Shown here one piece after another: positions 15,409 to 25,588 of a stretch of DNA of 33,135 bases. The stretch lies in assembly GCA_029936885.1 (NCBI GenBank), contig JAPYRR010000013.1, positions 1 through 33,135 on the forward strand, read 5' to 3'. Position 1 is the first letter of the stretch. Every line of letters starts with the position of its first letter. The position numbers and the translations under genes are program-made. Origin of the DNA: Fidelibacterota bacterium (GTDB lineage: Bacteria; Fidelibacterota; Marinisomatia; Marinisomatales; UBA1611). The notes below the pieces were generated by a model. That model made no database searches and was not told where the DNA came from. It saw nothing but the letters and a program-made list of their open reading frames with translations.

Positions 15409-17016
15409 TTATTTAGATTCTTTTTTTAATTGATACAGCACCCAATTATTTGGGTCAATATTTAAGTCCGATTTTACAGGAATAGCAATTCGATTTGGAG
15501 AATTATTCAATATCAGTTTACGATTTCTTTCTCCATCAAAAGATTGAAATCTAATTTCAATAGGCATTTTAAATCCTTCTTCTTTCCACCAAAATTCTAC
15601 AAACTTTTTATTGTTGATAATTTCTTCTTCAACCATCAAAGTGGGCAAAATATGATTGTAGAGATATTGATCAAAAAACCATTGAATATCTTCGCCGGAG
15701 TTTTTTTGAATTAGCGAAATAAATTCTTTGGTGGATGTTTGATTGTGGGGGAACTCTTTGGGCATTTGCATATATTCTTTTAAGCTCTCCCTTAAAATTT
15801 CATTCCCAATTAAATATCGCAAAGTATGGAGAATATGAGCGCCTTTATAATAAATATCGTTATCTGTTTTATATCCGGTAGATGTATTGCGCCCTGGAAC
15901 CACTGCTTGTTCGTTTTTAATATTCTTTTTATACCGATTATTCACAAAGGTTCTGGCAGCTATTTTCCCAAATTTTTCTTCCACAAATAAGGCTTCTGCA
16001 TAGGTATCAAAACCTTCATGAATCCAGAAATCAGCCCAATCTGCAACGCTTAAATAATTCCCCCACCATTCATGTCCCATTTCATGAAACATAAGAAAGT
16101 CGTACCCTAATTTTGTTTTTTTATACTTGTTTCCATAGGCGTTGATGGTTTGGTGTTCCATGCCCAAATACGGCGTATGTACCAAACCAAATTTTTCCTT
16201 CATCCATGGATATTGCCCAAAATTTCTGGCATAAAAATTCAAATATTCTTCTGCATCATTGAGTAAGTCTTCTGCGCCATTCCGTTTTTCCGGTAAAACA
16301 TAATAAACCATTTTTAGCGGTTTATCCAAAATGTATCCGGTCTTTTCAACGGCTTCAAAATAGCCGGCTGTAAAATTCACATTATAAGTACTGATAGGAT
16401 ATTCGGTACGCCAATGCCACGTTGTCCACTTATTTCCCGTTGGGTGGACAGATTGAAGGACTCCATTAGCGGCAACAGTTAGAGGATCCGGAGTGGTAAT
16501 ATACATATCAACCCCATCCGGTTTATCGCTTGGATGTTCCTTACACGGATACCAGATATAAGCACCGTTTGTCTGGCAAGATACAGCAATCCACGGATGT
16601 CCGTCTTCGCTTTTTTCCCAAGTGAAACCACCATCCCAGGGCGGTTTTTTTGCCACGGGCGGTTTGCCGCTATATTTAATAATCAAGCGATGGGATTTAA
16701 AAATACTCAGTCCCGGGTTTTCAATCAAGATTTTATGGTTTTTATGTGTAAAGGCAAGATTCATCCCATCAATGGCTGTACCGGAAACATGAAATTGATC
16801 CAATAAATCAATCTCAATTTTGTCTGGTTTTCCGATTAAAATAAAGGTGATTATTACTTTTCCTTCTAGGGTCTTTTTATAAGGATCAACTTTTAATCGA
16901 AGATCGTAATGGGTCACATCCATGGCAGCTTGATTGGGTGACAATTTTCCACCGCTGTACACATCCAGGGAAAAACCCAAAGAAATGAAAAGAACAATCA
17001 TCAGATAATTTTTCAA
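15409..17016 (-). CDS. M1 family metallopeptidase (aminopeptidase), exported
   Basis: This 535-residue protein has a signal peptide (MIVLFISLGFSLDVYSGG). The zinc site is HEMGH (311-315), with Glu334 19 residues after the second His, the M1 spacing. The exopeptidase motif usually read GxMEN is GMEHQ here (285-289). The N-terminal beta domain contains HYDLRLKVDPYKKTLEG. It lacks the long C-terminal helical domain of PepN and resembles short bacterial forms. The start is TTG at 17016, preceded by AAGGTG at good spacing. The TTG overlaps the DHFR-like stop (TTGA). An in-frame ATG five codons later (residue 6) is the alternative. Confidence 0.93.
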   Translation of the reverse strand: MKNYLMIVLFISLGFSLDVYSGGKLSPNQAAMDVTHYDLRLKVDPYKKTLEGKVIITFILIGKPDKIEIDLLDQFHVSGTAIDGMNLAFTHKNHKILIENPGLSIFKSHRLIIKYSGKPPVAKKPPWDGGFTWEKSEDGHPWIAVSCQTNGAYIWYPCKEHPSDKPDGVDMYITTPDPLTVAANGVLQSVHPTGNKWTTWHWRTEYPISTYNVNFTAGYFEAVEKTGYILDKPLKMVYYVLPEKRNGAEDLLNDAEEYLNFYARNFGQYPWMKEKFGLVHTPYLGMEHQTINAYGNKYKKTKLGYDFLMFHEMGHEWWGNYLSVADWADFWIHEGFDTYAEALFVEEKFGKIAARTFVNNRYKKNIKNEQAVVPGRNTSTGYKTDNDIYYKGAHILHTLRYLIGNEILRESLKEYMQMPKEFPHNQTSTKEFISLIQKNSGEDIQWFFDQYLYNHILPTLMVEEEIINNKKFVEFWWKEEGFKMPIEIRFQSFDGERNRKLILNNSPNRIAIPVKSDLNIDPNNWVLYQLKKESK

Positions 17017-17468
17017 GATTTCATCACCTTGTATTGATATTGAAATATACCGTCCATTTCATCCACTGTAACCATTTTCTGAAATACCAGATTTAGTGCA
17101 GGTGTTTCACCATCAAATAAAGGAATACCTTTGCCAAAAACAAAGGGGTGGGGCGTTATATATAGGTGCGTTAAATAGGGAGAAAATCGGGCATAGGTTT
17201 TTCCGCCACCAATGATAAAACACCGGTCTTCATAGATGTTGTTGAGAATCGCTTGTGGATTATCATTGCGATGAATTACGATCATCCGTCGCCCTTCAAG
17301 TTCCGCGGCCAGTGTGTCGTAGGTATTCGATCCCATGACCACGGGATGTCCCAATGTTTGCTCTTTAAATAAGCACAGGTCTTTGGACCAGGTTGTCACT
17401 TCACGATTGTGGCGGGCAATGAATCCATCAACCGTCACCGCCGCAATAAGAATGACTTCCTTAGGCAT
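17013..17468 (-). CDS. Dihydrofolate reductase-like protein (DHFR/RibD C-terminal family)
   Basis: This 151-residue soluble protein has the DHFR fold landmarks: IAAVTVDGFIAR (8-19), VVMGSNTYDTL (43-53), CFIIGGGKTYARF (83-95; the NADPH-binding GGG) and HPFVFGKGIPLF (107-118). The VDGFIAR start resembles the RibD C-terminal reductase branch more than classical FolA, so I do not assign folA. Substrate could be dihydrofolate or another pterin or pyrimidine. AGAGGA precedes the ATG. It is the one clearly cytosolic gene among exported hydrolases. Confidence 0.8.
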   Translation of the reverse strand: MPKEVILIAAVTVDGFIARHNREVTTWSKDLCLFKEQTLGHPVVMGSNTYDTLAAELEGRRMIVIHRNDNPQAILNNIYEDRCFIIGGGKTYARFSPYLTHLYITPHPFVFGKGIPLFDGETPALNLVFQKMVTVDEMDGIFQYQYKVMKS

Positions 17469-17474
17469 TGTCCT

Positions 17475-20297
17475 CTATTTATAGGATCTGGACTTTTTCC
17501 AGACACTCATATCATTAAACGTGCTTTTAAGATTTGTTAGATTTTCGTGATGATTGGCAAACATTAAGATATTTATCATTCGTCTTGTATCATCGTTGAT
17601 TGCGTTTTCTAGTAACTTTACGGCTGAACTTTGTTCGAGTTTTTTTAATGCAATAATTGTTTCTTCGTCTCTAGTAAAGTCGGCTTTATGTTCAAATATT
17701 ATTGTTTTTAGCTTTCGAGATCTTTCACGAATACTCATTGGGCTTTTTTCTAATTGTTCAATGGCAGAATTTTTTAATTGATTAAACATTTCTCTATCCA
17801 TTGATGCCAAGATTTCTGGTGTAGTTGAAATAAAATCATCTGCCCGTTGATTCACATCATCTGCAGTGAATGCCCCGGATTGAATTACAAAACTCAAGTA
17901 ATGGGTCTTTTCGCGATTCGTGGTATAGGACCAAACTATGTATCCCAATTGCTGTTTTGTCCTCATTTCTGTAAAAAATGGTTGCTGGAGCGCCTGCCTT
18001 ATAACCATTGATGCTGCTCTCATTTCTGGAGAGTCATCTCCCAAAACATATTCCCGATAAAAACAGGAATTATTCACATCTAGTTTTCCAACATATTGAA
18101 TGACTTCCGCATCAAGTTGAGTGAGGTAATTTATATCAAATGCTTGATTTCGCTTTAGGCCCTTTGTTTTGGTTTTTTCCTTATATAATCGAAGTGCTCG
18201 ATGAGCATCCCGTTCTTTAAAGTCCCCATAAACCAACCCCTCAATAAACGTTTTTTTATAAATAGATCTACCAAATTCTTCAATATCTGCCAGAGTTGCA
18301 GTTTTGGCAATAGGAAGGCTTTCAGCCCAACTATATTTAACATGATTAAAAAACTCAGCACCTTTGTCTCGGGTTTGTTGATGAGCATCCGAGAGGCCAA
18401 AATTCTGGTAGTTACGGACTATCTTATCTTTCACTGAATTAAACTGGTCTTCTGTAATGGAAAAATCAACCATATGATTCAGAATCATTTCGTAAAGCTT
18501 CATGGAAGATTCTGAATAGCCACTTACGTTAAGGAAAATACCTTCGTATCCATCGCGGAATGAATAATTCAACCCCGCTTGTTTAGCGGGATACCCCAAT
18601 TCGTTCAACGATTCATTCACGCATGCTGTATAGAGTTTTAAATGAACACGGTGCTTTAACATCATAGCATCATTTGGAAAAAGGATTTTTATGTCAATCA
18701 CGCCCTTGGGACGTAAAAATTCATAATCTTTTCCAAAATAAAGATTTGTTCCGGCCCCATTTGATATCCGCCTAGGTAAAATTCCTTCTTTCATTTTCCG
18801 ATTGGGAACCGATGCGGTCTTTGGTATAAATGGATTTTCAGTGGCAATTGCGAATTCTGACCGCTTATTCGGTGCAAGAAGCGCCTGATAAAATTCATTA
18901 TCTTCAGAATAAGAGTAGGGCGCCTGATAATAGTGTTCTATTCGGTCGGTTTCTATGCCTTTTGCAACCAAAACCGCAATCATATTTTCTGGAGATAAAA
19001 AGGACAACAAAGATTCAAATGTTGCGGGTGAATCATCTGAATAAATATAATTAACCCTACCGGCATCTTCGATAGGATACATCATGATTTCATTTGCTAA
19101 TTGGGTTGCCCGCCACATACCTTCGCCTTTACTAGCATAAATCTCTTCCAACGATGCCATTGATTTTAGTTCATGAAATACGTGGGGTTGGTGACCCGAT
19201 TCTTTCATCAGAGCAATATAATCAAAAACCGCTTTTATTATTTCTTTGTATTCCGTCTGCCCTTTTGGTGTAAGTCCGATCCTAATTTGTGCTTTACCGT
19301 ATTCTTTAGTTTCTGAATGAGCACCAGCAGATAAGGATTGAGCCCACCCCATGTCTTTTAAATAAGAAAGGAGGCTCCCTGCCCCTTCATATCCAAGTAT
19401 AAATCCTAATTGACGACCCGGCTTACTTGTATACATCCCTCGAGTGCTTGGGAGTGGGAAGTCTAATTCCAAGTCACGTAAATCTTTTACCGGATCAATT
19501 TTTATTAATCTAAATGTTGATTTTTCTTCGAGGGGTTTAGGATCGTGATTGGTTCTTTCTAAATTGTGATTTTTAATATCTGAAAAATACTTTCGGGCCC
19601 AAGATTCCAATTCATCTAAGGGTTGGGAACTCAAAAGGGCCAGGCCCATTCGATTTGAGCTATAATTACTATTATAAAAATTGACTAATTCTTCACTCGT
19701 TATATCACCTAAAGTTTCAAGGTTACCCGTTGAAAATTTTCGAGCAGGGTGCCCTTCTTTTACAAATTGATTTAAAATTTGGTGATGGCGCCAATTATCA
19801 CTCATGATATTTTTCTGATGTTCAGAATTGACAGCATTCACTTCTCTTGCGGTGTATTCAGGCGTAAAAAGCGGACTGATAAAAAATTGAGCGAAGCGGT
19901 CTAATGCACCTTCAAATCCGTCCGGCAATACCTGAAGTTGATAATTGGTATGATCGCTAGCGGTATAAGCATTTGAATATCCTCCGAAAGTTCGTAAATA
20001 AGTAGAATACTCATCCACATCCGGATATTTTTCTGTGCCGAGAAATAACATGTGCTCTAAAAAATGTGCTAATCCCTGCCGGTCATCTGGGTTTTCTAAT
20101 GATCCAGTTTCCACGACCATTGATGCAGCAGAAACATTAAAACTTGGATCCGACAGAAGATAAACTCTTACGCCATTATCCAAAATTAATTTTCGAACTT
20201 CAGATTTATCTAATGGGTGTTTATCTAGGGGAGTACTGTTTATAATGGTTTGGCTCATAATTATTGTGCTAAGTAATAAAAATAGTGAATTCTTCAA
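17475..20297 (-). CDS. M16 family metalloprotease (insulinase/pitrilysin type), exported
   Basis: The 940-residue length is that of full four-domain M16A enzymes. The inverted zinc motif is HFLEH (78-82), with the third ligand Glu159 in NSEHQKN exactly 77 residues after His82. GGYSNAYTASDHTNY (105-119) is a conserved active-half motif, and QQLGYIVWS marks the inactive C-terminal half. The N-terminus KNSLFLLLSTIIMSQTIINS is a signal peptide. The start is TTG at 20297 with AAGGGA about 7 nt upstream. It probably degrades short peptides in the periplasm. It follows the zincin gene after 23 bases. Confidence 0.94.
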   Translation of the reverse strand: MKNSLFLLLSTIIMSQTIINSTPLDKHPLDKSEVRKLILDNGVRVYLLSDPSFNVSAASMVVETGSLENPDDRQGLAHFLEHMLFLGTEKYPDVDEYSTYLRTFGGYSNAYTASDHTNYQLQVLPDGFEGALDRFAQFFISPLFTPEYTAREVNAVNSEHQKNIMSDNWRHHQILNQFVKEGHPARKFSTGNLETLGDITSEELVNFYNSNYSSNRMGLALLSSQPLDELESWARKYFSDIKNHNLERTNHDPKPLEEKSTFRLIKIDPVKDLRDLELDFPLPSTRGMYTSKPGRQLGFILGYEGAGSLLSYLKDMGWAQSLSAGAHSETKEYGKAQIRIGLTPKGQTEYKEIIKAVFDYIALMKESGHQPHVFHELKSMASLEEIYASKGEGMWRATQLANEIMMYPIEDAGRVNYIYSDDSPATFESLLSFLSPENMIAVLVAKGIETDRIEHYYQAPYSYSEDNEFYQALLAPNKRSEFAIATENPFIPKTASVPNRKMKEGILPRRISNGAGTNLYFGKDYEFLRPKGVIDIKILFPNDAMMLKHRVHLKLYTACVNESLNELGYPAKQAGLNYSFRDGYEGIFLNVSGYSESSMKLYEMILNHMVDFSITEDQFNSVKDKIVRNYQNFGLSDAHQQTRDKGAEFFNHVKYSWAESLPIAKTATLADIEEFGRSIYKKTFIEGLVYGDFKERDAHRALRLYKEKTKTKGLKRNQAFDINYLTQLDAEVIQYVGKLDVNNSCFYREYVLGDDSPEMRAASMVIRQALQQPFFTEMRTKQQLGYIVWSYTTNREKTHYLSFVIQSGAFTADDVNQRADDFISTTPEILASMDREMFNQLKNSAIEQLEKSPMSIRERSRKLKTIIFEHKADFTRDEETIIALKKLEQSSAVKLLENAINDDTRRMINILMFANHHENLTNLKSTFNDMSVWKKSRSYK

Positions 20298-20320
20298 AAT
20301 GATGTCCCTTCATATTATGG

Positions 20321-22876
20321 TTATAATAAATCTAATGATTTCTTTATTCGATAGGTTAAATATCTTCGGTGGGCTTTTGTTGCATCATCTAATCCCTGTA
20401 TTTTGGATGAATATTTTTCGATCTTTTTCAAATTATCAAATGCATAAGATATAATAAGATGATCATATTTTGCCTTGCCCTTGTTTTGGACAATTAGAAT
20501 CAGTCGTTCTGTATACTCTATTTGTAAATTACGCCGAGTTGAATTTACATTTGAATCATTATCAGCTGAAAAACATGCTTTTGTCAAGTCGGACATCATA
20601 GCCAAAAGGCTATAACTATTGCCGTACATTTCCGTATCGGATATTCTTTTTGTGACTTTAATATGCAAAAGGTGATCAAGAATACCTTTTTGTATTGAAA
20701 GAAACTGATCATGAATTTTAGGATCATACGTTCCGCTAAATCCTCGACGCTCTAATTGTAGATAATCAAAGGTACCTTCTGGAATCTCAAACGCATTCGG
20801 CGCAAAAACATATTTATTCAATAAGGTCATTGCCCACTTTTGTTTAGTTTCCGATACAGGAGAAAATGGGGTACCCTTATCTTTTTGACCCACGAAGGAT
20901 CTATCTATCAATACACCGCCCACATACCGAGAAACTACACCAGCAGAAGAAGAATATTCCCGAATGAGAATATTATATGCATCAAAAAATGCGTGATAAG
21001 ATTTCCCATTTTTCTCATATCTTTCTCTTAGGCCTCTGAATAGCAATCGTACATGGTCCATCCTGTCTTTAGCATATCCTACAGGGTCATCGCTCATATC
21101 ACCAATCATTATACGGGGGTCTATGCCTTTCCCGGGAGATCTCATATCATCTGCGTCATTTCCAAAACCAAGCTCATTTTTTGTGGATTGGTTTAACAAA
21201 AACTCTGTCCGCAATTTTTCTTCCAACTGACTTTCCAAAGAGGGTGTATACCCAAATTGGATTGCCCAAATATCATAAGGACCCGGTGTTGTAGAATAAA
21301 ATTGGCCATGGTGTTTTGAATCTTTATTTACATTGGCTGAAACATAATCCATAACAGATGAAGTTAGGCCAACTGGTTCCGTAACATTTCTATCATGTAT
21401 ATTTTGAAGGCTGTGTAGGTTGCTCGCATAGAAGTTGTGATTCAATCCGAGGGTATGCCCAACCTCGTGGAGCGTTAACTTGACCAAACTTTCATAAATC
21501 AAACGATGTTGCTCAAGTTGAGAAAAATCATCTAAACTACTCAAGGCGGTCATACCAAATAAATTCCCCTGATGTAAATAAGAACCAACCATACACGTAT
21601 TTTTAGGATCAATATTTAGCTCAACATTCAGAGTTTTATGAAGTTTTTCATACTTCACTCGATTTGTAAAATAAACATACTCAAGCATAATATCTGCTCC
21701 AAGAATTTGACCCGTTCTTGGGTTCACAAAACTCGGGCCATAGCCACCGAAAGGAGGCCTTGGCGATGATGTCCATCTCAATACATTGTATCGTATATCT
21801 CCTGCGTCCCAACTTGCATCGTCCGGTTGAACTTGAACTTGGATTGCATTTTTAAAACCCGCTTTTTCAAAAGCCTTATTCCAAGCCAGTACCCCCTCTT
21901 TAATCGCATCGCGAAACTCATGTGGTGTTGTATTTTCAATCCACCAAACAATAGGGTTTACCGGCTCAGACATTTCCTGAAGCTGGTCCTTCTTTTCCAG
22001 AGACCAACGATGAACCAGATCCCTATAAGGGGTCACATCATCGGGCGTGGTCATGTCTGTAACTTGGGTCGTAAAATAGCCAACACGCACATCCTCGAAT
22101 CGTGGTTGGTAATTATTGATTGGCATTTGGATAAAACTGTGCTGGATCCTGACATTCACAGAACGGGCATCGGTCAAGCCGCGATCCGAGCCCCAGTTGG
22201 TTGGAAATGGGTTTGTATAAACATACTGTACAATCAAATCTGTATTTTCAGGGTAATTATGGATGCCATCATATTTTGTTCGTTCTTTTGCCAGTTTGCC
22301 AAGTTTAAACGGATTCTTATTTTTACTACCGGGGATAAATCCTCGGGTGATCTGGTGAAGTGCCTCAGAGAGAAACACATTATCAATTTCAATAAGCACA
22401 TTACCTTCTTTCTCGGCAACAACAAATGATGATGCCAGGATCGCCGTACTGATATTTGCATCTGCGGACCGTATCAAAGGATTTTCCGGATCAAACCAGA
22501 AAGCATTATTCTGGACTTCAAATTCAATTCGATTAAAATATTTGTTTAATTTCATAACGTGTGCCCCACGATAACTTCCACGGAATACACCTGCATTTAA
22601 ATGTCCGTTCAGACCATGAACAAAATGGATAAATTCTTGTCCGATCTGTTCTTTTTTTATTAGCATGGACAGTTTTCCATTGGTTGTATCCTGATATAAA
22701 GTGAACAGCCCGGGAATTTCTTTTTTGTCCTTCAGCGCTTCCGCCATAGTTTTCTTTTTAGGCGGTTCTACAGGTTTTGGGGTTCCAGCCGTCACTATAG
22801 GTGTTTGCCCTGTGGGTGAATCTTGCGCAATTGAAAAAGCGAATATTAAGGTTAAGATTATGAGAAACATTTTCAT
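20321..22876 (-). CDS. Zinc-dependent metalloprotease (met-zincin, DUF4953/DUF5117 family), exported
   Basis: This 851-residue protein starts with a signal peptide (MKMFLIILTLIFAFSIAQ) and a Pro/Lys-rich linker. A beta-rich N-terminal domain (about 55-300) matches the DUF5117/5118 region. The zinc site is HEVGHTLGLNH (470-480), an extended HExxHxxGxxH motif, followed by SSVMDY (507-512), whose Met509 is the met-turn. These are features of the large Bacteroidota/FCB met-zincin family; substrates are unknown. AGGG lies 8-11 nt before the ATG. It follows lpd by one base, an unusual pairing of a central-metabolism gene with a secreted protease gene. Confidence 0.92.
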   Translation of the reverse strand: MKMFLIILTLIFAFSIAQDSPTGQTPIVTAGTPKPVEPPKKKTMAEALKDKKEIPGLFTLYQDTTNGKLSMLIKKEQIGQEFIHFVHGLNGHLNAGVFRGSYRGAHVMKLNKYFNRIEFEVQNNAFWFDPENPLIRSADANISTAILASSFVVAEKEGNVLIEIDNVFLSEALHQITRGFIPGSKNKNPFKLGKLAKERTKYDGIHNYPENTDLIVQYVYTNPFPTNWGSDRGLTDARSVNVRIQHSFIQMPINNYQPRFEDVRVGYFTTQVTDMTTPDDVTPYRDLVHRWSLEKKDQLQEMSEPVNPIVWWIENTTPHEFRDAIKEGVLAWNKAFEKAGFKNAIQVQVQPDDASWDAGDIRYNVLRWTSSPRPPFGGYGPSFVNPRTGQILGADIMLEYVYFTNRVKYEKLHKTLNVELNIDPKNTCMVGSYLHQGNLFGMTALSSLDDFSQLEQHRLIYESLVKLTLHEVGHTLGLNHNFYASNLHSLQNIHDRNVTEPVGLTSSVMDYVSANVNKDSKHHGQFYSTTPGPYDIWAIQFGYTPSLESQLEEKLRTEFLLNQSTKNELGFGNDADDMRSPGKGIDPRIMIGDMSDDPVGYAKDRMDHVRLLFRGLRERYEKNGKSYHAFFDAYNILIREYSSSAGVVSRYVGGVLIDRSFVGQKDKGTPFSPVSETKQKWAMTLLNKYVFAPNAFEIPEGTFDYLQLERRGFSGTYDPKIHDQFLSIQKGILDHLLHIKVTKRISDTEMYGNSYSLLAMMSDLTKACFSADNDSNVNSTRRNLQIEYTERLILIVQNKGKAKYDHLIISYAFDNLKKIEKYSSKIQGLDDATKAHRRYLTYRIKKSLDLL

Positions 22877-22877
22877 A

Positions 22878-24305
22878 TTAATGCCCTTTGTTCTTTGGGT
22901 TATATAAATCGGTTATTGTACCGGAGAACGCTTCGGCGGCGGCGGCAAAGGTTTCACCAAGTGTTGGATGAGGATGCACCGTAAGGCCAATGTCATCTGC
23001 ATCTGCCCCCATTTCGATAGCCAGCATTCCTTCTGATATCATATCGCCTGCACCGGGGCCAACTATACCCACACCAAGAACCTGTTTGGATTCGGGATCG
23101 AATAATATTTTTGTTTTGCCCTGATTAGCGCCCATGGCGATGGCCTTCCCGCTGGCAGCCCAGGGAAATTCGCCTTTTTCATAGGAAATCCCATTTTCTT
23201 TTGCCACTATTTCTGTAAGTCCTGCCCAGGCCACTTCCGGATCTGTAAATACTACGGACGGAATCGCCCGCACATCAAATACTGCAGAGTGACCAGAAGC
23301 GACTTCCGCTGCAACCTTCCCTTCATGGGTAGCTTTGTGGGCTAACATGGGATTCCCTGCAATATCACCAATGGCAAAAATGTTTTTCACCGAGGTGCGC
23401 CGATACACATCCACATTAATAAAACCTCGTTCGTCCATTTCAATATCGGTTGAATCAAGGTTTAACAAATTTGAATTTGGTTTCCGTCCCACAGCGACCA
23501 GAACTTTATTATAAACTTTGGTGGTGGCCCCTTTATCGTTTTCAATAGTGACAGTCAGAGTTCCGTCATCATTGGGTTCCACCGAAGTCACTTTGGATGA
23601 AAGTAAAATTGATTCAAATTGCTTTTTCAATTTTCGTTGGAGTGGCTTAACCAGGTCCGGATCTGTGCCGGGAAGCAAATTGGGTAAAAATTCAACCACA
23701 GAGACTTGTGAACCAAGCGCTGCATAAACTTGTCCTAATTCCAAACCAATGATTCCACCACCAATAACCAAAAGTCTTTCCGGAATATCAACGAGATCAA
23801 GTGCGGTTCGCGAGGTGAGAACAGATGAATGATCTGCGGGCACACCGGGAATCATGGCCGCGGTGGATCCGGTAGCAATAATACATTTATCAAAGGAAAC
23901 AGACACATGGCCGTTTTCCGTTTCAATATTTAATTCTAAATTGGATTTGAATGTGGCGGATCCTTGAATTGTCTCAACATTTCTTACTTTTGCCATTTGA
24001 GTAATTCCACCGCTCAACTGGGATACAATTTTGTCTTTATGGGCACGAATAGCTTCTAAATCAATTTTTGGTTCTCCATAGGTAACACCCATTTTTGCTA
24101 AGCTTTTCGTTTCATCCATAACCTTTGAAATATGAAGCAATGCTTTGGAGGGAATACATCCCCGATTTAAACAAACGCCACCCAGGGTTGGGTCCTTATC
24201 AATTAAGAGAACTTGTTTTCCGAGATCAGATGCACGGAAAGCTGCGGCATACCCACCGGGACCCGCACCAATAACGACGATTTCTGCATGTTTTGTTCCG
24301 GTCAT
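22878..24305 (-). CDS. lpd: Dihydrolipoyl dehydrogenase (pyruvate dehydrogenase E3)
   Basis: E3 reoxidises lipoamide and passes electrons through FAD and a disulfide to NAD+. At 475 residues it is full length. The FAD-binding GAGPGG is at 13-18, the redox disulfide GGVCLNRGC contains Cys45 and Cys50, the NAD-binding VIGGGIIGLELG lies near 180, and the C-terminal HPHPTLGE supplies His446 and Glu451 of the catalytic dyad. It lies 3 bases after aceF, so it is the dedicated E3 of this complex, though it may also serve other 2-oxoacid dehydrogenases. Confidence 0.97.
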   Translation of the reverse strand: MTGTKHAEIVVIGAGPGGYAAAFRASDLGKQVLLIDKDPTLGGVCLNRGCIPSKALLHISKVMDETKSLAKMGVTYGEPKIDLEAIRAHKDKIVSQLSGGITQMAKVRNVETIQGSATFKSNLELNIETENGHVSVSFDKCIIATGSTAAMIPGVPADHSSVLTSRTALDLVDIPERLLVIGGGIIGLELGQVYAALGSQVSVVEFLPNLLPGTDPDLVKPLQRKLKKQFESILLSSKVTSVEPNDDGTLTVTIENDKGATTKVYNKVLVAVGRKPNSNLLNLDSTDIEMDERGFINVDVYRRTSVKNIFAIGDIAGNPMLAHKATHEGKVAAEVASGHSAVFDVRAIPSVVFTDPEVAWAGLTEIVAKENGISYEKGEFPWAASGKAIAMGANQGKTKILFDPESKQVLGVGIVGPGAGDMISEGMLAIEMGADADDIGLTVHPHPTLGETFAAAAEAFSGTITDLYNPKNKGH

Positions 24306-24308
24306 GGT

Positions 24309-25580
24309 TTAATCTTTATGGTGTGATAGGTCCGCAAGGACTTTGGCAAACCTTGAAGTAAATGTTGCCGCGGCCGCGCCATCAATCACTCGGTGATCAT
24401 ATGACAATGAAAAGGGCATCATAAAACGTGTTTTGAAATCACTGGATGATTTGTCAAACACTTGTTTCAATTTGCTCCTAGATATTCCCATAATCGCGAC
24501 TTCTGGTGGATTGACAATGGGTGAAAATCCTGTTCCACCAATTCCGCCCAGACTTGAAAGAGTGAATGTTCCCCCTTTCATTTCATCGGGTTTCAATTTT
24601 TTGTCCCGAGCTCTTGAACTTAAATCTGCGAGCTCAGACGAAAGATCCATGATAGATTTTTGATCCACATTTCTCACAACAGGAACCGTAAGTCCGCTTG
24701 GTGTATCAACCGCAATTCCAATGTGGTAATAATTTTTTAAAATTAAATTTTGATCTGTGTGGTCCAAAGAACTATTGAACTCGGGCATTTCTTTTAATAC
24801 GATCGTTACTGCCTTCATGAGAAATGGGAGAAACGTGATTTTAATATTTTTATCACTCGATTCATTATTCAACGATTTTCTATAATTGTTTAGATCTGTG
24901 ATGTCCGCTTCGTCAAATTGCGTTACATGGGGAATGGTGTGCCAAGCGCGCTGGAGACGTTCTCCAGTAATTCGTTTAATTCTAGTGAGCTTTAGTATTT
25001 CAATCTCGCCCCACTGAGAAAAGTCAACCTCTTGTTTTGGGGCACTCACATTCCCGGATGACATAGCCATTTGGAGCTTTATATAGCCATTAAGGTCGTC
25101 TTTAGTTATTCTTCCTTTTTGGCCAGTGCCATTCATTATTTCAAGATTGATATTAAGCTCTCTTGCTAAACGACGAACGCCCGGGGAAGCAAAAACATTA
25201 CTAGTAATAGGGCTATCATCCAGAGTTTTTCTGGAATCTAATTTTTCAATTTGTGTTTCTTGTGGGGTGGTTATATTGGCAATTGATGGGGCTTCCTGTG
25301 GGGCCTGTTCTTCGATAGGCGAAGCGGGTTCAGTTTCATCCCGTGAAACTTCTATCTTCATAAGAAGATGGCCTGGTTTTAATTCATCTCCTTCAGATAC
25401 CAATATTTCTGTGATATTTCCATTCATTTCTGAAGGGATTTCCATGGATGCCTTGTCTGACTCTAAAACGAGTAGTGTATCATTGGGTCCAACCGAATCA
25501 CCTACGGACACTGTTACTTCGCTTACTTCGGCACCATCTATGCCTTCGCCTAAATCGGGTAAAATAATTTCTTTAATCAT
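24309..25580 (-). CDS. aceF: Dihydrolipoyllysine acetyltransferase (pyruvate dehydrogenase E2)
   Basis: E2 carries the acetyl group from E1 to CoA. Domains in order: one lipoyl domain (1-80) with the lipoylated Lys43 in ESDKASMEIPSE, a Pro/Glu-rich linker (81-128), an E3/E1-binding domain (131-167, VFASPGVRRLAREL...GRITKDDL), and the catalytic domain with DHRVIDG (395-401; His396). At 423 residues with one lipoyl domain it is shorter than the three-lipoyl E. coli AceF. It sits between aceE and lpd, 8 bases after aceE, which fixes it as pyruvate rather than oxoglutarate E2. Confidence 0.96.
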   Translation of the reverse strand: MIKEIILPDLGEGIDGAEVSEVTVSVGDSVGPNDTLLVLESDKASMEIPSEMNGNITEILVSEGDELKPGHLLMKIEVSRDETEPASPIEEQAPQEAPSIANITTPQETQIEKLDSRKTLDDSPITSNVFASPGVRRLARELNINLEIMNGTGQKGRITKDDLNGYIKLQMAMSSGNVSAPKQEVDFSQWGEIEILKLTRIKRITGERLQRAWHTIPHVTQFDEADITDLNNYRKSLNNESSDKNIKITFLPFLMKAVTIVLKEMPEFNSSLDHTDQNLILKNYYHIGIAVDTPSGLTVPVVRNVDQKSIMDLSSELADLSSRARDKKLKPDEMKGGTFTLSSLGGIGGTGFSPIVNPPEVAIMGISRSKLKQVFDKSSSDFKTRFMMPFSLSYDHRVIDGAAAATFTSRFAKVLADLSHHKD

Positions 25581-25588
25581 CGTTTTTC

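Noticed and set aside
17013-17468. Assignment of the DHFR-like gene as folA
   Set aside because: The VDGFIAR start and overall pattern fit the RibD C-terminal branch as well as or better than FolA, so only the family is named.
21827-22429. Plus-strand 200-codon frame opposite the zincin gene
   Set aside because: It has no recognisable domain, and the opposite strand encodes the conserved metalloprotease.
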